This document shows, in pieces, positions 7,914-16,294 of a stretch of 46,398 nt of DNA (the first letter of the stretch is position 1; the number at the start of each line of letters is the position of its first letter). Source of the DNA: G963664585 sp963664585 (GTDB lineage Bacteria > Bacillota > Clostridia > Oscillospirales > Ruminococcaceae); NCBI GenBank assembly GCA_963664585.2, contig CAXXEO010000010.1:1-46398 (forward strand), in the 5' to 3' direction. The notes beneath the pieces are model-generated. The model worked only from the letters and a program-made list of their open reading frames with translations. It was not told the DNA's origin and did no database searches. Both the position numbers and the translations under genes were made by a program.

Positions 7914-9074
7914 ATGAAAGCAATTGTGCATGGCAAAGTAGTGACAATAACAAGCGGCATAAAAGAGGATGCTTCTATTCTAATCGAGAATGGCAGAATT
8001 GTAAAGGTTGCGAACAGTATTGAAATTCCCAAAAATACTGAGGTGATTGACGCCTCAAATTGTTGGGTAATGCCCGGCCTTATTGACTGTCACACACATC
8101 TGTCTACTTTTTCAGCTTTGGGAACCAATCCGGGAGTGAAGGACGGCAATGAATATTCTGACCCCATTACGCCGCATGTCAGGGCGATTGACGCATTAAA
8201 TCCTTTTGATGAAGCCTTTGCCCGCGTGAGAAAAGCCGGGTTTACAACCTGTTATACCGGACCTGGTTCGGCAAATGTAATCGGTGGCGTCGGAATCAGT
8301 ATTAAGCTGCGAGGCCACACGGCAGAAGAGATGGCCATTGAAGGCAGCGAGCAGATGAAATTCGCTCTTGGGGAAAATCCCAAGAGATTTTATGGTTTGC
8401 AAAACAAAATGCCTGTGACCAGAATGGGTACAGCAGCACTTATGCGCGAAACCTTGACTGCTGCCAAAGATTACTCGGATAAGCTTATGAACTTTGAAAA
8501 TGGCAAGGGTGAAAAACCGGATAACAATTTCAAGCTGAACGCGCTTGTCAAGGCCGTACGGGGAGAGATGAGATGCCGTATCCATTGCCATCGCTCAGAT
8601 GATATTATCACCGCCATTCGCATTGCCAGGGAGTTCAACCTGGACTTTACACTAGAACATGCTACCGAAGGCTATAAAGTTGCCGATGTCCTGGCAAAAG
8701 AAGGCGTGATATGTGTCATTGGGCCGCTTCTGCTGGCACCGGCTAAGATGGAGCTGTGGGAGTTACAGCAGGAGACTCCCGCGCTACTTGACGCAGCCGG
8801 CGTTACTGTTTGCTTGACAGCCGACGGTGCGACTGAAACCGAGTGGCTTCCCACGCATGTCGGTGTCATCATGCGAAAGGGCTTATCCGAAAAGACGGCA
8901 TTTGAAGCAGTGACGATTAATGCGGCGAAGGTGATGCAGTTGGAAGACAGGATCGGCTCCATAGAAGAAGGGAAAGATGCTGACATCGCAATTTTCAACG
9001 GTCATCCTTTCAGCAATATGACCGAGTGTGTACTGACCATGATTGATGGAGAGATTGTTCACAACAAACTATAA
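7914..9074 (+). CDS. metal-dependent amidohydrolase, HutI-related (386 aa)
   Basis: This is a second amidohydrolase-superfamily enzyme, only distantly related to the one at 2075-3295. Metal ligands are visible: HxH in GLIDCHTHLS (His60, His62), RIHCH (His224/226), LEHATEG (His249) and LTADGAT (Asp304). The C-terminus GSIEEGKDADIAIFNG closes the small beta domain formed with the N-terminus. It fits the uncharacterised subgroup related to imidazolonepropionase; the substrate is unknown. AGAAGGA precedes the ATG. It is the first gene right of the divergent RpiR regulator and is followed by a peptide ABC importer in the same direction, so its substrate may be an imported peptide derivative or cyclic amide (inference). 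Confidence 0.85.
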   Translation: MKAIVHGKVVTITSGIKEDASILIENGRIVKVANSIEIPKNTEVIDASNCWVMPGLIDCHTHLSTFSALGTNPGVKDGNEYSDPITPHVRAIDALNPFDEAFARVRKAGFTTCYTGPGSANVIGGVGISIKLRGHTAEEMAIEGSEQMKFALGENPKRFYGLQNKMPVTRMGTAALMRETLTAAKDYSDKLMNFENGKGEKPDNNFKLNALVKAVRGEMRCRIHCHRSDDIITAIRIAREFNLDFTLEHATEGYKVADVLAKEGVICVIGPLLLAPAKMELWELQQETPALLDAAGVTVCLTADGATETEWLPTHVGVIMRKGLSEKTAFEAVTINAAKVMQLEDRIGSIEEGKDADIAIFNGHPFSNMTECVLTMIDGEIVHNKL

Positions 9075-9108
9075 TTTTGGCGTAAAAAAAGCCATACATA
9101 GTTTTATC

Positions 9109-9127
9109 CCTGCCTGCGGCGAGGCAG
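9109..9127. terminator. small hairpin between amidohydrolase and binding-protein genes
   Basis: CTGCCT-GCGGCG-AGGCAG forms a 6 bp stem-loop 35 bases behind the amidohydrolase stop, without a U-run. At most it is a weak terminator or processing site inside the 230 bp gap. Confidence 0.3.
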
Positions 9128-9306
9128 CAAGATCGAGTGAAGGGCCATTTATTGAGAGAAATGCTGTCGTTTTACCGCTCAAACATCATAATAACGTTTA
9201 AAGTCCAGATGAAGATGACATCAGGAATTGTCCGGTTAAACATGGTCGGCGGTATCTGTTTTGCAGGATACCTCAGATAATTCATTCATTCATGAGGAGG
9301 AAGAAA

Positions 9307-10956
9307 ATGAGCAAAACTATCGTAAGATCTTTGGCATTTTTAATTGTGTTGTCAATGCTATTTTCAGGCTGCGCATCCACGAGTACATCTGCTGTCAGTG
9401 CAAGTGGTTCGGGATCATCGGCTTCAAAAGCCGCTGACACAAAGGCAAAAGAGCTTATCATTGGCTCGTATATGCCAGTTACGACACTGGTTCCATGGAA
9501 AACCACCTCAGACGGCGACGGTTATATTATCCGTCAGATTTATCACACTCTAGTGGAAATGAACAAAAAGTCCGAGTTCACGCCAAGCCTTGCAAAAAGC
9601 TGGGAATGCGACAAAGACGGGCTGACATGGACCTTTCATCTGAGAGATGACATCTACTGGCAGACTGGAAACAAACTCTTCAACAATGAAAAAATCAAGG
9701 TCACGGCAGAGGACGTAAAATACTCCTATGAATACTATTTAAAACCCGAGAATGGGTCGGTGCGCTACTCAAATTTGATTAGTACAATCAATAGCATTGA
9801 GGTAGTAGATCCTACAACCATAAAATTTGTAACGAAAGATATTGACGTCCTGTTCGAATACAAAATGTACCAAAACTATATTATTCCCCGCAAAGGCGTC
9901 GAGTCAAAATGGGATTTTGGCTCTTTCCCCGTAGGCTCAGGCGCTTATAAATTTGTCGAGCACGTCGTTGACACCCGCGTAGTCCTTGAAAAGAATAAGG
10001 ACTTCTGGAAAGCGCCTGCCCTGGATAAAATTACATTTAAGATCATCACTGATAAATCCGTTTCCGCTATCGCTCTGCAGAATAAAGAAATCGACATTGC
10101 TCTGGCTATTCTGCCGACCGAGGTTTCCGCTATTGCAAAGAAGGATTATCTTAAAATGGATGACAGTGGTACAGGCTCTTTGCGTTGGATAGGCTATAAC
10201 TGTGCCAATCCGCTATTCCAGGATACCGAAATCCGTCGTGCTCTGGCTATGGCCATTGACATGGACGGAGCCGTTAGTACTATCTTTAAAAACGACGCCA
10301 ATATGAAACTGGCCATAAGAGCATATGGTCCCACGCCAATTGAGCGTCCCGGCTCCAGTCAGGAACGCTGGAAAGCAGTGGCCCCCACTTATGATCCCAA
10401 GGAAGCAGTAAAGATTCTGGAATCAAAAGGCTGGGCAAAAGGCGCCGACGGCATTTATGCCAAGAGTGGAAAACGCTTCAGCTTTATACTGCAAGTGGGC
10501 AATAATGATGCTAACCGTGAAAAACTGGCTGTCATCGTATCGTCACAGCTCAAGGCCATCGGTATTGAGTGTACCGCAAAGACCGTTGAGTGGGGTGCCC
10601 ATACCACCGATATTGAAAAAGGCAATGTCGAGATGTATATCCTGGGCGGCTATGGCAACCTTGACGGTCCCATGCGCCTGATGCACTCTGACGCAAAGGT
10701 TTTCAGCCCCAACTGCAACTATTCCAACTCAAAAGTCGACGCTTTGCTGGATCAGGCATGGAGAACCACAGATTATGCGGCTCGTTCTGAGCTACTGATT
10801 CAGGCTAGCTGCATCTTCGTCTCCGAGTCGGCTCACCTCGGCGGCTACTTTGAGTATTCTATGATTGGCTATAACAAACGCGTCACAGATTTTGACTATG
10901 CATCGATTTATCAGGCTCTGTGCAGTACAGAGAGAAATGTTGGTATTTCAGCATAA
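9307..10956 (+). CDS. peptide ABC transporter solute-binding lipoprotein (family 5, 549 aa)
   Basis: The N-terminus is a lipoprotein signal (MSKTIVRSLAFLIVLSMLFSGC less two residues) with lipobox LFSGC and Cys22 as the lipidated residue, then a Ser/Ala linker. The mature part is a family 5 (OppA/DppA/NikA) binding protein: IRQIYHTLVEMNKKSEFTP, AKSWECDKDGLTWTFHLRDD, then a VGSGAYKFVE block and a DIRRAL-like block (DTEIRRALAMAIDMD). It captures peptides or similar ligands outside the cell for the permease encoded next. The ATG at 9307 follows GAGGAGG; five upstream codons in frame lack a site. A hairpin behind the gene may keep it more strongly expressed than the permease genes. Confidence 0.93.
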   Translation: MSKTIVRSLAFLIVLSMLFSGCASTSTSAVSASGSGSSASKAADTKAKELIIGSYMPVTTLVPWKTTSDGDGYIIRQIYHTLVEMNKKSEFTPSLAKSWECDKDGLTWTFHLRDDIYWQTGNKLFNNEKIKVTAEDVKYSYEYYLKPENGSVRYSNLISTINSIEVVDPTTIKFVTKDIDVLFEYKMYQNYIIPRKGVESKWDFGSFPVGSGAYKFVEHVVDTRVVLEKNKDFWKAPALDKITFKIITDKSVSAIALQNKEIDIALAILPTEVSAIAKKDYLKMDDSGTGSLRWIGYNCANPLFQDTEIRRALAMAIDMDGAVSTIFKNDANMKLAIRAYGPTPIERPGSSQERWKAVAPTYDPKEAVKILESKGWAKGADGIYAKSGKRFSFILQVGNNDANREKLAVIVSSQLKAIGIECTAKTVEWGAHTTDIEKGNVEMYILGGYGNLDGPMRLMHSDAKVFSPNCNYSNSKVDALLDQAWRTTDYAARSELLIQASCIFVSESAHLGGYFEYSMIGYNKRVTDFDYASIYQALCSTERNVGISA

Positions 10957-10996
10957 TGGCTGATACTAAATCCAATTTAAATCGCACTAAATATTC

Positions 10997-11035
10997 GCCT
11001 CTGCTTCCCCCGCTTCCAGCGAGGGAAGCAGAGGC
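10997..11035 (+). terminator. hairpin between binding-protein and permease genes
   Basis: GCCTCTGCTTCCC (10997-11009) pairs with GGGAAGCAGAGGC (11023-11035), with a CGCT/AGCG inner part. There is no long U-run. It is likely a partial terminator or 3' stabiliser giving excess binding protein over permease, a usual arrangement in such operons. Confidence 0.6.
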
Positions 11036-11157
11036 AGGATTATTCCGATTAATTTGGGATTCACATGACAGAAAACCAGAGACATATTATCCATCAGGGA
11101 ATCTTATAGGGAATAAACAAATCCTTATAGGGTTCCCTTTATAAAAGGAGCAGCTTT

Positions 11158-12123
11158 ATGTGGTCTTACATTGTCAAGAGGGTATTGCAAGCAATCCCCA
11201 CTCTGCTTGTCATATCTTTCTTAGTATTTTCACTCCTGTACCTTACCCCTGGAGATCCGATACAATTAATTATGGGTACTGAGGATCAGAATATACCTCC
11301 AGAGCAAAAAGTGCTGATTGAACAGGAATGGGGACTGGACAAGCCGTTTTTCGTTCGTTATGTAGACTTTGTCCTTAAGGCATTGCAGGGCAATTTGGGC
11401 ACCTCATACGCTACTGGAAAGCCGGTGTTTGAAAGCGTCATGGCAAGAATGCCAGCAACTTTTACGTTAGCATTTTACTCCATCTTATTTTCTATCATTA
11501 TCTCGGTGCCTTTGGGCATACTAGCGGCACTAAAGCATAATAGCATATGGGACTCAATGGCCACAGCGCTTGCGACCGTCGGTGTTTCACTGCCCAGGTT
11601 TTGGTTTGGACTTGTGTTGATCATCTTTTTTTCCTTAAAGCTTGGCTGGCTTCCCAGTACAGGCTCTGCCACGATTGGAGAAGATGGCCTTGTTGAATTC
11701 TTGAAATTTATTATCCTTCCGGTAGCTTCTTTGTCACTGGGAATGGCGGCGACACAGACCCGCATGGTCCGTTCCAGCATGCTGGACGTTTTAAGTCAGG
11801 ACTATGTCAGGTATGCCCGCAGCAAAGGCCTTAAGGAAAAAGTGGTCATCTGGGGACATGCGTTAAAGAACGCCATGATCCCTGTCATCACTGTCATCGG
11901 CAGCGAAATTGGTGCCCTGCTGGGTGGGGCCGTCGTAACAGAGTCCATATTTTCATGGCCCGGTGTTGGACGTTTGGCGGTTAACTCGATTGCCAAGCGC
12001 GACTATCCGATGATACAAGGAATTACTTTGATGCTGTGTACAAGTTATCTGCTCATCAATCTTCTGGTGGATATCGTTTACGCGGGAATAGACCCGCGTA
12101 TCCGTCTGAATAAGAAAGCTTAA
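11158..12123 (+). CDS. peptide ABC transporter permease, DppB/OppB type (321 aa)
   Basis: This is an integral membrane subunit with a typical DppB start (YIVKRVLQAIPTLLVISFLVF) followed by the LTPGDP motif. About six membrane segments are predicted. The EAA loop that contacts the ATPases is seen as YVRYARSKGLKEKVVIWGHA, and the family end RIRLNKKA is present. AAAAGGAG precedes the ATG. It forms the translocation pore with the next gene product. Confidence 0.93.
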   Translation: MWSYIVKRVLQAIPTLLVISFLVFSLLYLTPGDPIQLIMGTEDQNIPPEQKVLIEQEWGLDKPFFVRYVDFVLKALQGNLGTSYATGKPVFESVMARMPATFTLAFYSILFSIIISVPLGILAALKHNSIWDSMATALATVGVSLPRFWFGLVLIIFFSLKLGWLPSTGSATIGEDGLVEFLKFIILPVASLSLGMAATQTRMVRSSMLDVLSQDYVRYARSKGLKEKVVIWGHALKNAMIPVITVIGSEIGALLGGAVVTESIFSWPGVGRLAVNSIAKRDYPMIQGITLMLCTSYLLINLLVDIVYAGIDPRIRLNKKA

Positions 12124-12135
12124 GGGGCAAAGTTG

Positions 12136-13071
12136 ATGATGAAGAACGAACTTGAAAACAAAATAGTAATAGAGCCAACTTTAAACGCTCCTCAAACAGA
12201 ATTGGGAATTGAGTCGCTGCCGACCACTACATATTGGGCGGATGTATTACGACGTTTTTTGAAAAACAAAATTGCAGTGGTGGGATTAGTGATGATGTTC
12301 ATCATTATTATCCTGTGCGTTTTCGCACCGATGTTCACTCCTTACGACCCCGTAATAGACATGAACCTCGTGGATATGCTGAAAAAACCTTTCACTCCAG
12401 GACATCCACTGGGTACAGATGACCTTGGCAGGGATATTTGGAGCAGACTTTTATATGGCGGTAGGACATCAGTTATTACCGGTCTGTCTGTCGCTCTTAT
12501 TTCCGCTGGCGTAGGCATCACGATTGGTCTTTTCAGCGGATATTTTGGCGGTATTATAGAAAGTATTTTGATGCGTTTTACTGACATCATGCTGTCTTTT
12601 CCATTTATGATCATAGCCATCGCTATAATGGCAGCTTTGGGTTCCAGCCTGCGCAATGTCATCATATCTCTGGCTATCGTTGGCTGGCCGCGATTTGCAC
12701 GGCTTACCCGCGGTCAGGTGTTAGCAGTCAAGCAAACCGAATATGTAGAGTCAGCCAGGGTCGCAGGATTTAAGAACATGCGTATTATTTTTCACCATGT
12801 TCTCCCCAACTGCATGGGTCCTCTGATCATCCAGGGAACGCTTGCTGTTGGCCAAGCTATTCTGTCGGCAGCAAGTCTGAGCTATTTAGGACTGGGTGCT
12901 GACGCAGCTGCTCCTGATTGGGGTCTCATGCTCAGCCAGGGCCGCAACTACCTGCGTCTGGCCCCTTATCTGACAACAATCCCCGGTATTGCGATCTCGG
13001 TTACTGTCCTTGCCATGAATTGGATGGGTGACGGTTTACGGGACGCATTTGACCCCAAAATGAGAAAGTAG
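12136..13071 (+). CDS. peptide ABC transporter permease, DppC/OppC type (311 aa)
   Basis: This is the second permease subunit. A cytoplasmic N-terminal tail of about 45 residues is followed by the first membrane segment (IAVVGLVMMFIIIILCVFAP), then the family motif HPLGTDDLGRDIWSRLLYG and the EAA loop TEYVESARVAGFKNMRIIFHH. The C-terminal GDGLRDAFDPKMRK is typical of DppC. The start at 12136 follows AAGGGGC by 8 bases; an ATG one codon later and a TTG one codon earlier are possible. It lies 12 bases behind the DppB gene. Confidence 0.93.
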   Translation: MMKNELENKIVIEPTLNAPQTELGIESLPTTTYWADVLRRFLKNKIAVVGLVMMFIIIILCVFAPMFTPYDPVIDMNLVDMLKKPFTPGHPLGTDDLGRDIWSRLLYGGRTSVITGLSVALISAGVGITIGLFSGYFGGIIESILMRFTDIMLSFPFMIIAIAIMAALGSSLRNVIISLAIVGWPRFARLTRGQVLAVKQTEYVESARVAGFKNMRIIFHHVLPNCMGPLIIQGTLAVGQAILSAASLSYLGLGADAAAPDWGLMLSQGRNYLRLAPYLTTIPGIAISVTVLAMNWMGDGLRDAFDPKMRK

Positions 13072-13083
13072 GTGCAAAGAGTC

Positions 13084-14067
13084 ATGACAAAAGAAAAACT
13101 TCTTGAAGTAAGGAATCTTCGCACTTGGTTTAATACGCCCGAGGGTGTTGTCAAATCGGTGGACGGTATCTCTTTCACGATAAACAAAGGTGAAACGCTG
13201 GCGCTGGTAGGCGAATCCGGATGTGGAAAAACAGTGACGTCGCTATCCCTCATTCACCTTTTGCCTGATACCGCCGTGATTAAGGCGGATTATATTGAGC
13301 TCGATGGCCAGCAAATCATAGAACTCACGAAAGCCGAAGCGCGCAAAATACGAGGATCAAAAATATCGATGATCTTTCAAGAACCCATGACCTCGCTCAA
13401 TCCAGTGTACAAAATTGAAAAGCAACTTGGAGAGGTTTTCCGTTTGCACAATCCGAAAATGGCGGAAAACGAGGTAAAAGAGCGCTCATTAGAGATACTC
13501 AAGAAAGTGGGAGTGCCTAACCCAGAAGAGCGCCTTAAGGTGTATCCTCATCAGCTTTCCGGCGGTCTCCGCCAGCGTGTAATGATTGCTATTTCTCTGG
13601 CCTCGAACCCACAAATGCTGATAGCCGATGAGCCCACAACTGCTTTGGATGTTACAATTCAGGCGCAGATTATTGACCTTTTAAAGGAACTTCAGAAGGA
13701 CATGAACATGTCCATTCTGCTTATTACCCACGACTTCGGCGTCGTTTCTCAAATTGCGGACCGGGTGGCTGTCATGTATGCCGGAAAGATTGTGGAAGAA
13801 GGCAAGCTTGAAGACATCTTTGCGGATCCATGGCATCCCTATACCAAGCTTCTAATCCTGTCCATTCCGGGTATAAAGGTCACTCGCGGCGGACGTCTGG
13901 AGGCGATTGCAGGCACCGTGCCCAACCCCCTCAACTTTCCCAAGGGATGCAGATTCTCGCCCAGATGTCCCTATGCAATGGAAATTTGTAAAGAAAAGGA
14001 ACCGGAGCAAACTGTGAAAGATGGCCGCAGGGTCAGTTGCTTTTTGAGGTGTGGTGAAAATGAGTAA
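13084..14067 (+). CDS. peptide ABC transporter ATPase, DppD/OppD type (327 aa)
   Basis: This is an ABC ATPase with Walker A GESGCGKT (residues 43-50), Q-loop in IFQEPMTSLNP, signature LSGGLRQR, Walker B LIADEPT and the H-loop His in LLITHDFG. The C-terminal oligopeptide-importer extension contains the cysteine cluster GCRFSPRCPYAMEIC, which in relatives binds an iron-sulfur cluster. The ATG at 13084 follows AGGTG; a GTG at 13072 is a weaker alternative. Its end overlaps the next ATPase gene by 8 bases, which suggests translational coupling. Confidence 0.93.
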   Translation: MTKEKLLEVRNLRTWFNTPEGVVKSVDGISFTINKGETLALVGESGCGKTVTSLSLIHLLPDTAVIKADYIELDGQQIIELTKAEARKIRGSKISMIFQEPMTSLNPVYKIEKQLGEVFRLHNPKMAENEVKERSLEILKKVGVPNPEERLKVYPHQLSGGLRQRVMIAISLASNPQMLIADEPTTALDVTIQAQIIDLLKELQKDMNMSILLITHDFGVVSQIADRVAVMYAGKIVEEGKLEDIFADPWHPYTKLLILSIPGIKVTRGGRLEAIAGTVPNPLNFPKGCRFSPRCPYAMEICKEKEPEQTVKDGRRVSCFLRCGENE

Positions 14068-15028
14068 TTGTATTCTGAACATTGAGGATTTAAAGGTCTA
14101 CTTCCCCCTCAAGGCTGGAATTATGCAAAGGACAGTTGGTCATATCAAGGCAGTCGATGGGGTGAGTCTTGCGATTCGTAAGGGAGAAACTTTAGGTCTG
14201 GTGGGCGAATCCGGATGCGGTAAGACGACAATAGGACGGGCTATCGTCCGTCTCAACTCGCCTACCGGCGGCAAGATCATTTTTGATAACCAAACAAATC
14301 TTTTGGATGTGGAGGGCGAACCGCTTCGCAAGCTGCGAAAAAAGTTCCAGATCATATTCCAGGACCCTTATTCGTCGCTCAATCCACGTCATACCGTCAA
14401 GAGCCTTTTAGGAGAAGTGTTAACGGTGCAAATGGGAATGACTAAACAGGAAGCTCATGAACATGCCGGAGAACTTTTGAGCCAGGTAGGCCTAAGCCCC
14501 ATCTATGCCGAGCGTTATCCGCACGAGTTTTCTGGCGGACAGCGTCAACGAGTTGCGATCGCCAAAGCGATTGCTCTTCAGCCTGAGTTTTTGGTGTGTG
14601 ATGAGGCCGTTTCGGCACTTGACGTTTCCATTCAGTCACAGATTATTAATTTGCTGATGGATTTGAAAGAAGCCTATGGCATGACATACTTATTCATCTC
14701 TCATGCACTAAATGTTGTTGAGCATATCAGTGACAGAGTGGCGGTCATGTATCTTGGCAAAATAGTTGAATTTGCAAACACAGAGGAACTGTTTGAATTC
14801 CCGGCACATCCGTATACCATGGCGCTTCTTTCCGCGATACCAATATTATCCGGCCGCTCTGGCAAAGAAAAGATCGTGCTTGTAGGAGAAATTCCAAGTG
14901 CCGCAAAAATTCCCAAAGGCTGCCGATTTAATACAAGATGTCGCATGGCGGCCCAGAGATGTTTTGAAGAAGAGCCTGAATTAATTGAAAAAGGTTCAGG
15001 GCATTGGGTAGCATGTCACTTTGCATAA
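14060..15028 (+). CDS. peptide ABC transporter ATPase, DppF/OppF type (322 aa)
   Basis: This is the second ABC ATPase, with Walker A GESGCGKT (residues 49-56), Q-loop IFQDPYSSLNPR, signature FSGGQRQR and Walker B LVCDEAVSALD, where Ala in place of Pro is usual for DppF. The H-loop is FISHALN. The C-terminal cysteine cluster GCRFNTRCRMAAQRC is present. The start at 14060 lies within the end of the preceding ATPase gene and follows GAGGTG. It is the last gene of the importer; an IS30 element sits 24 bases downstream. Confidence 0.93.
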   Translation: MSNCILNIEDLKVYFPLKAGIMQRTVGHIKAVDGVSLAIRKGETLGLVGESGCGKTTIGRAIVRLNSPTGGKIIFDNQTNLLDVEGEPLRKLRKKFQIIFQDPYSSLNPRHTVKSLLGEVLTVQMGMTKQEAHEHAGELLSQVGLSPIYAERYPHEFSGGQRQRVAIAKAIALQPEFLVCDEAVSALDVSIQSQIINLLMDLKEAYGMTYLFISHALNVVEHISDRVAVMYLGKIVEFANTEELFEFPAHPYTMALLSAIPILSGRSGKEKIVLVGEIPSAAKIPKGCRFNTRCRMAAQRCFEEEPELIEKGSGHWVACHFA

Positions 15029-15052
15029 AAACAAGATTATATATAGCCAATC

Positions 15053-16105
15053 GCTACATTGTAAAATGAAATGCGACAGAAAAAAGATAGCCCAAGGCGG
15101 CCAAAACGTGTAGAATAGAGTTTGCAACAACAACATTCACACAAGGAGGCAGCCATGAGCCATCACCATTTTACAACATTCGAACGAGGAAAGATAGAGG
15201 AACTCCGTCAAATCGGATATACGACCCGGAAAATCGCATCACGTCTGGGATGTCACCACAGCAGTATCGCTAGAGAATTGAAACGTTTTTACGGTGCCCG
15301 AGCGTATAACGCAGAAGAAGCACAACTGGATTACCAGAAGAAACGGCACAACAGCAAACCTCAAGGGAAATGGAACGAGGAGTTGTGCGCAGCTGTGGCA
15401 GAAAAGCTGAAAGAGACCTGGTCGCCAGAACAAATATCACATACCGTTACTTCAAGCCAACTGAGCTTTAAAACAATATACAACTGGCTTTATGCCGGAC
15501 GACTGAACGGACTCACCGCAGATGTGCTGCGCCGTAATGGAAAAAAGAGAAGCTGTAAAAATCTTGCGCATTATGCTCGTGGTACTTCTATCCACAAGAG
15601 ACCCAAAGAGGTATATACCAGAGAAACATTTGGGCATTGGGAACTTGATACGGTGGTTTCCTCTAGGGGTTCCGGTGGTTGCTTGGCCACCTTTGTGGAA
15701 CGAAAAACAAGGTTCTATACAGCCGTTCCCATTCCTGATCGAACGGCAGCTTCCATGGAAGCTGCAATCAAGCACCTGCACACTTTATTGCCACAAGGCA
15801 CATTCAAAACAGCAACAACAGATCGTGGCGGTGAATTTGCCTGTTATGATGTAATCCAGAAAGATCTAGGCTTAACTCTTTATTTCGCTGATCCATATTG
15901 TCCGCATCAGAGAGGAAGCAATGAGTACGGTAACGGTTTGCTCAGAGAGTTCTTTCCGAAAGGTACTGTTCTGTCCACTGTTTCTCATCAAAACCTATCT
16001 TCTTCTCTTCTGCTTATAAACAACAGACCCCGAAAATGTCTTAATTGGAATACACCTTCCCAGCTCTTTCTGCTCGAACTGTCGCATTTGGCTTGACAAT
16101 GTAGC
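15053..16105 (+). mobile_element. IS30-family insertion sequence, copy 1 (1053 bp)
   Basis: The ends are imperfect 27 bp inverted repeats, beginning GCTACATTGTAAAATG on the left; the right end read inward is GCTACATTGTCAAGCC. Both then read AAATGCGACAG. It is flanked by a 4 bp duplication AATC (15049-15052 and 16106-16109). One transposase gene fills it. Copy 2 at 37562-38614 has the same length and an identical protein, so the spread is recent. Confidence 0.93.
15155..16096 (+). CDS. IS30-family transposase (313 aa)
   Basis: The protein has an N-terminal helix-turn-helix (FERGKIEELRQIGYTTRKIASRLGCHHSSIARELKR) and an IS30-type DDE catalytic domain with the Asp of GHWELDTVV, the Asp of TTDRGGEF and the Glu of GSNEYGNGLLREFFPKG. 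The ending NNRPRKCLNWNTPSQLF is characteristic. The ATG at 15155 follows AAGGAGG; an open frame extends 11 codons further up without a site. It looks intact and active. Confidence 0.94.
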   Translation: MSHHHFTTFERGKIEELRQIGYTTRKIASRLGCHHSSIARELKRFYGARAYNAEEAQLDYQKKRHNSKPQGKWNEELCAAVAEKLKETWSPEQISHTVTSSQLSFKTIYNWLYAGRLNGLTADVLRRNGKKRSCKNLAHYARGTSIHKRPKEVYTRETFGHWELDTVVSSRGSGGCLATFVERKTRFYTAVPIPDRTAASMEAAIKHLHTLLPQGTFKTATTDRGGEFACYDVIQKDLGLTLYFADPYCPHQRGSNEYGNGLLREFFPKGTVLSTVSHQNLSSSLLLINNRPRKCLNWNTPSQLFLLELSHLA

Positions 16106-16202
16106 AATCAACTTAAAAACTGGCTATATATAAAACGTCATTTTCATCCCCCGCCGAAGGTGGGGGATGAAATCACAAGCTTGTTTTCAAGTTATTCGCA
16201 AC

Positions 16203-16250
16203 TATATATTGAACCCATTATCATAAAAAATTTAGATTTTACAAGGCACT
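16203..16250 (+). repeat. short dispersed repeat, family 2, copy 2
   Basis: TATATTGAACCCATTATCAT is followed by TTTAGATTTTACAAGGCACT. It matches the stretches at 1473-1523 and 42493-42540 and lies directly against the end of repeat copy B. Confidence 0.55.
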
Positions 16251-16294
16251 AATCTTTTCGACAAATCGCTATAAATATAGCAGAAGGAGAATTT

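Larger units (their letters stand above)
15042..16206 (-). repeat. MITE-like repeat, copy B, split by IS30 copy 1
   Basis: The left 11 bases (TATAGCCAATC, 15042-15052) and the remainder (16106-16206, beginning AATCAACTTAAAAACTGG) join into one full element when the IS30 and one AATC duplicate are removed. The central hairpin is a slightly changed ATCCCCCGCC / GGTGGGGGAT. The orientation is opposite to copy A. Confidence 0.88.

Noticed and set aside
15029..16110. IS30 copy 1 disrupting the DppF gene
   Set aside because: The DppF frame ends normally at 15028, before the repeat and the IS; the insertion lies in the intergenic repeat.
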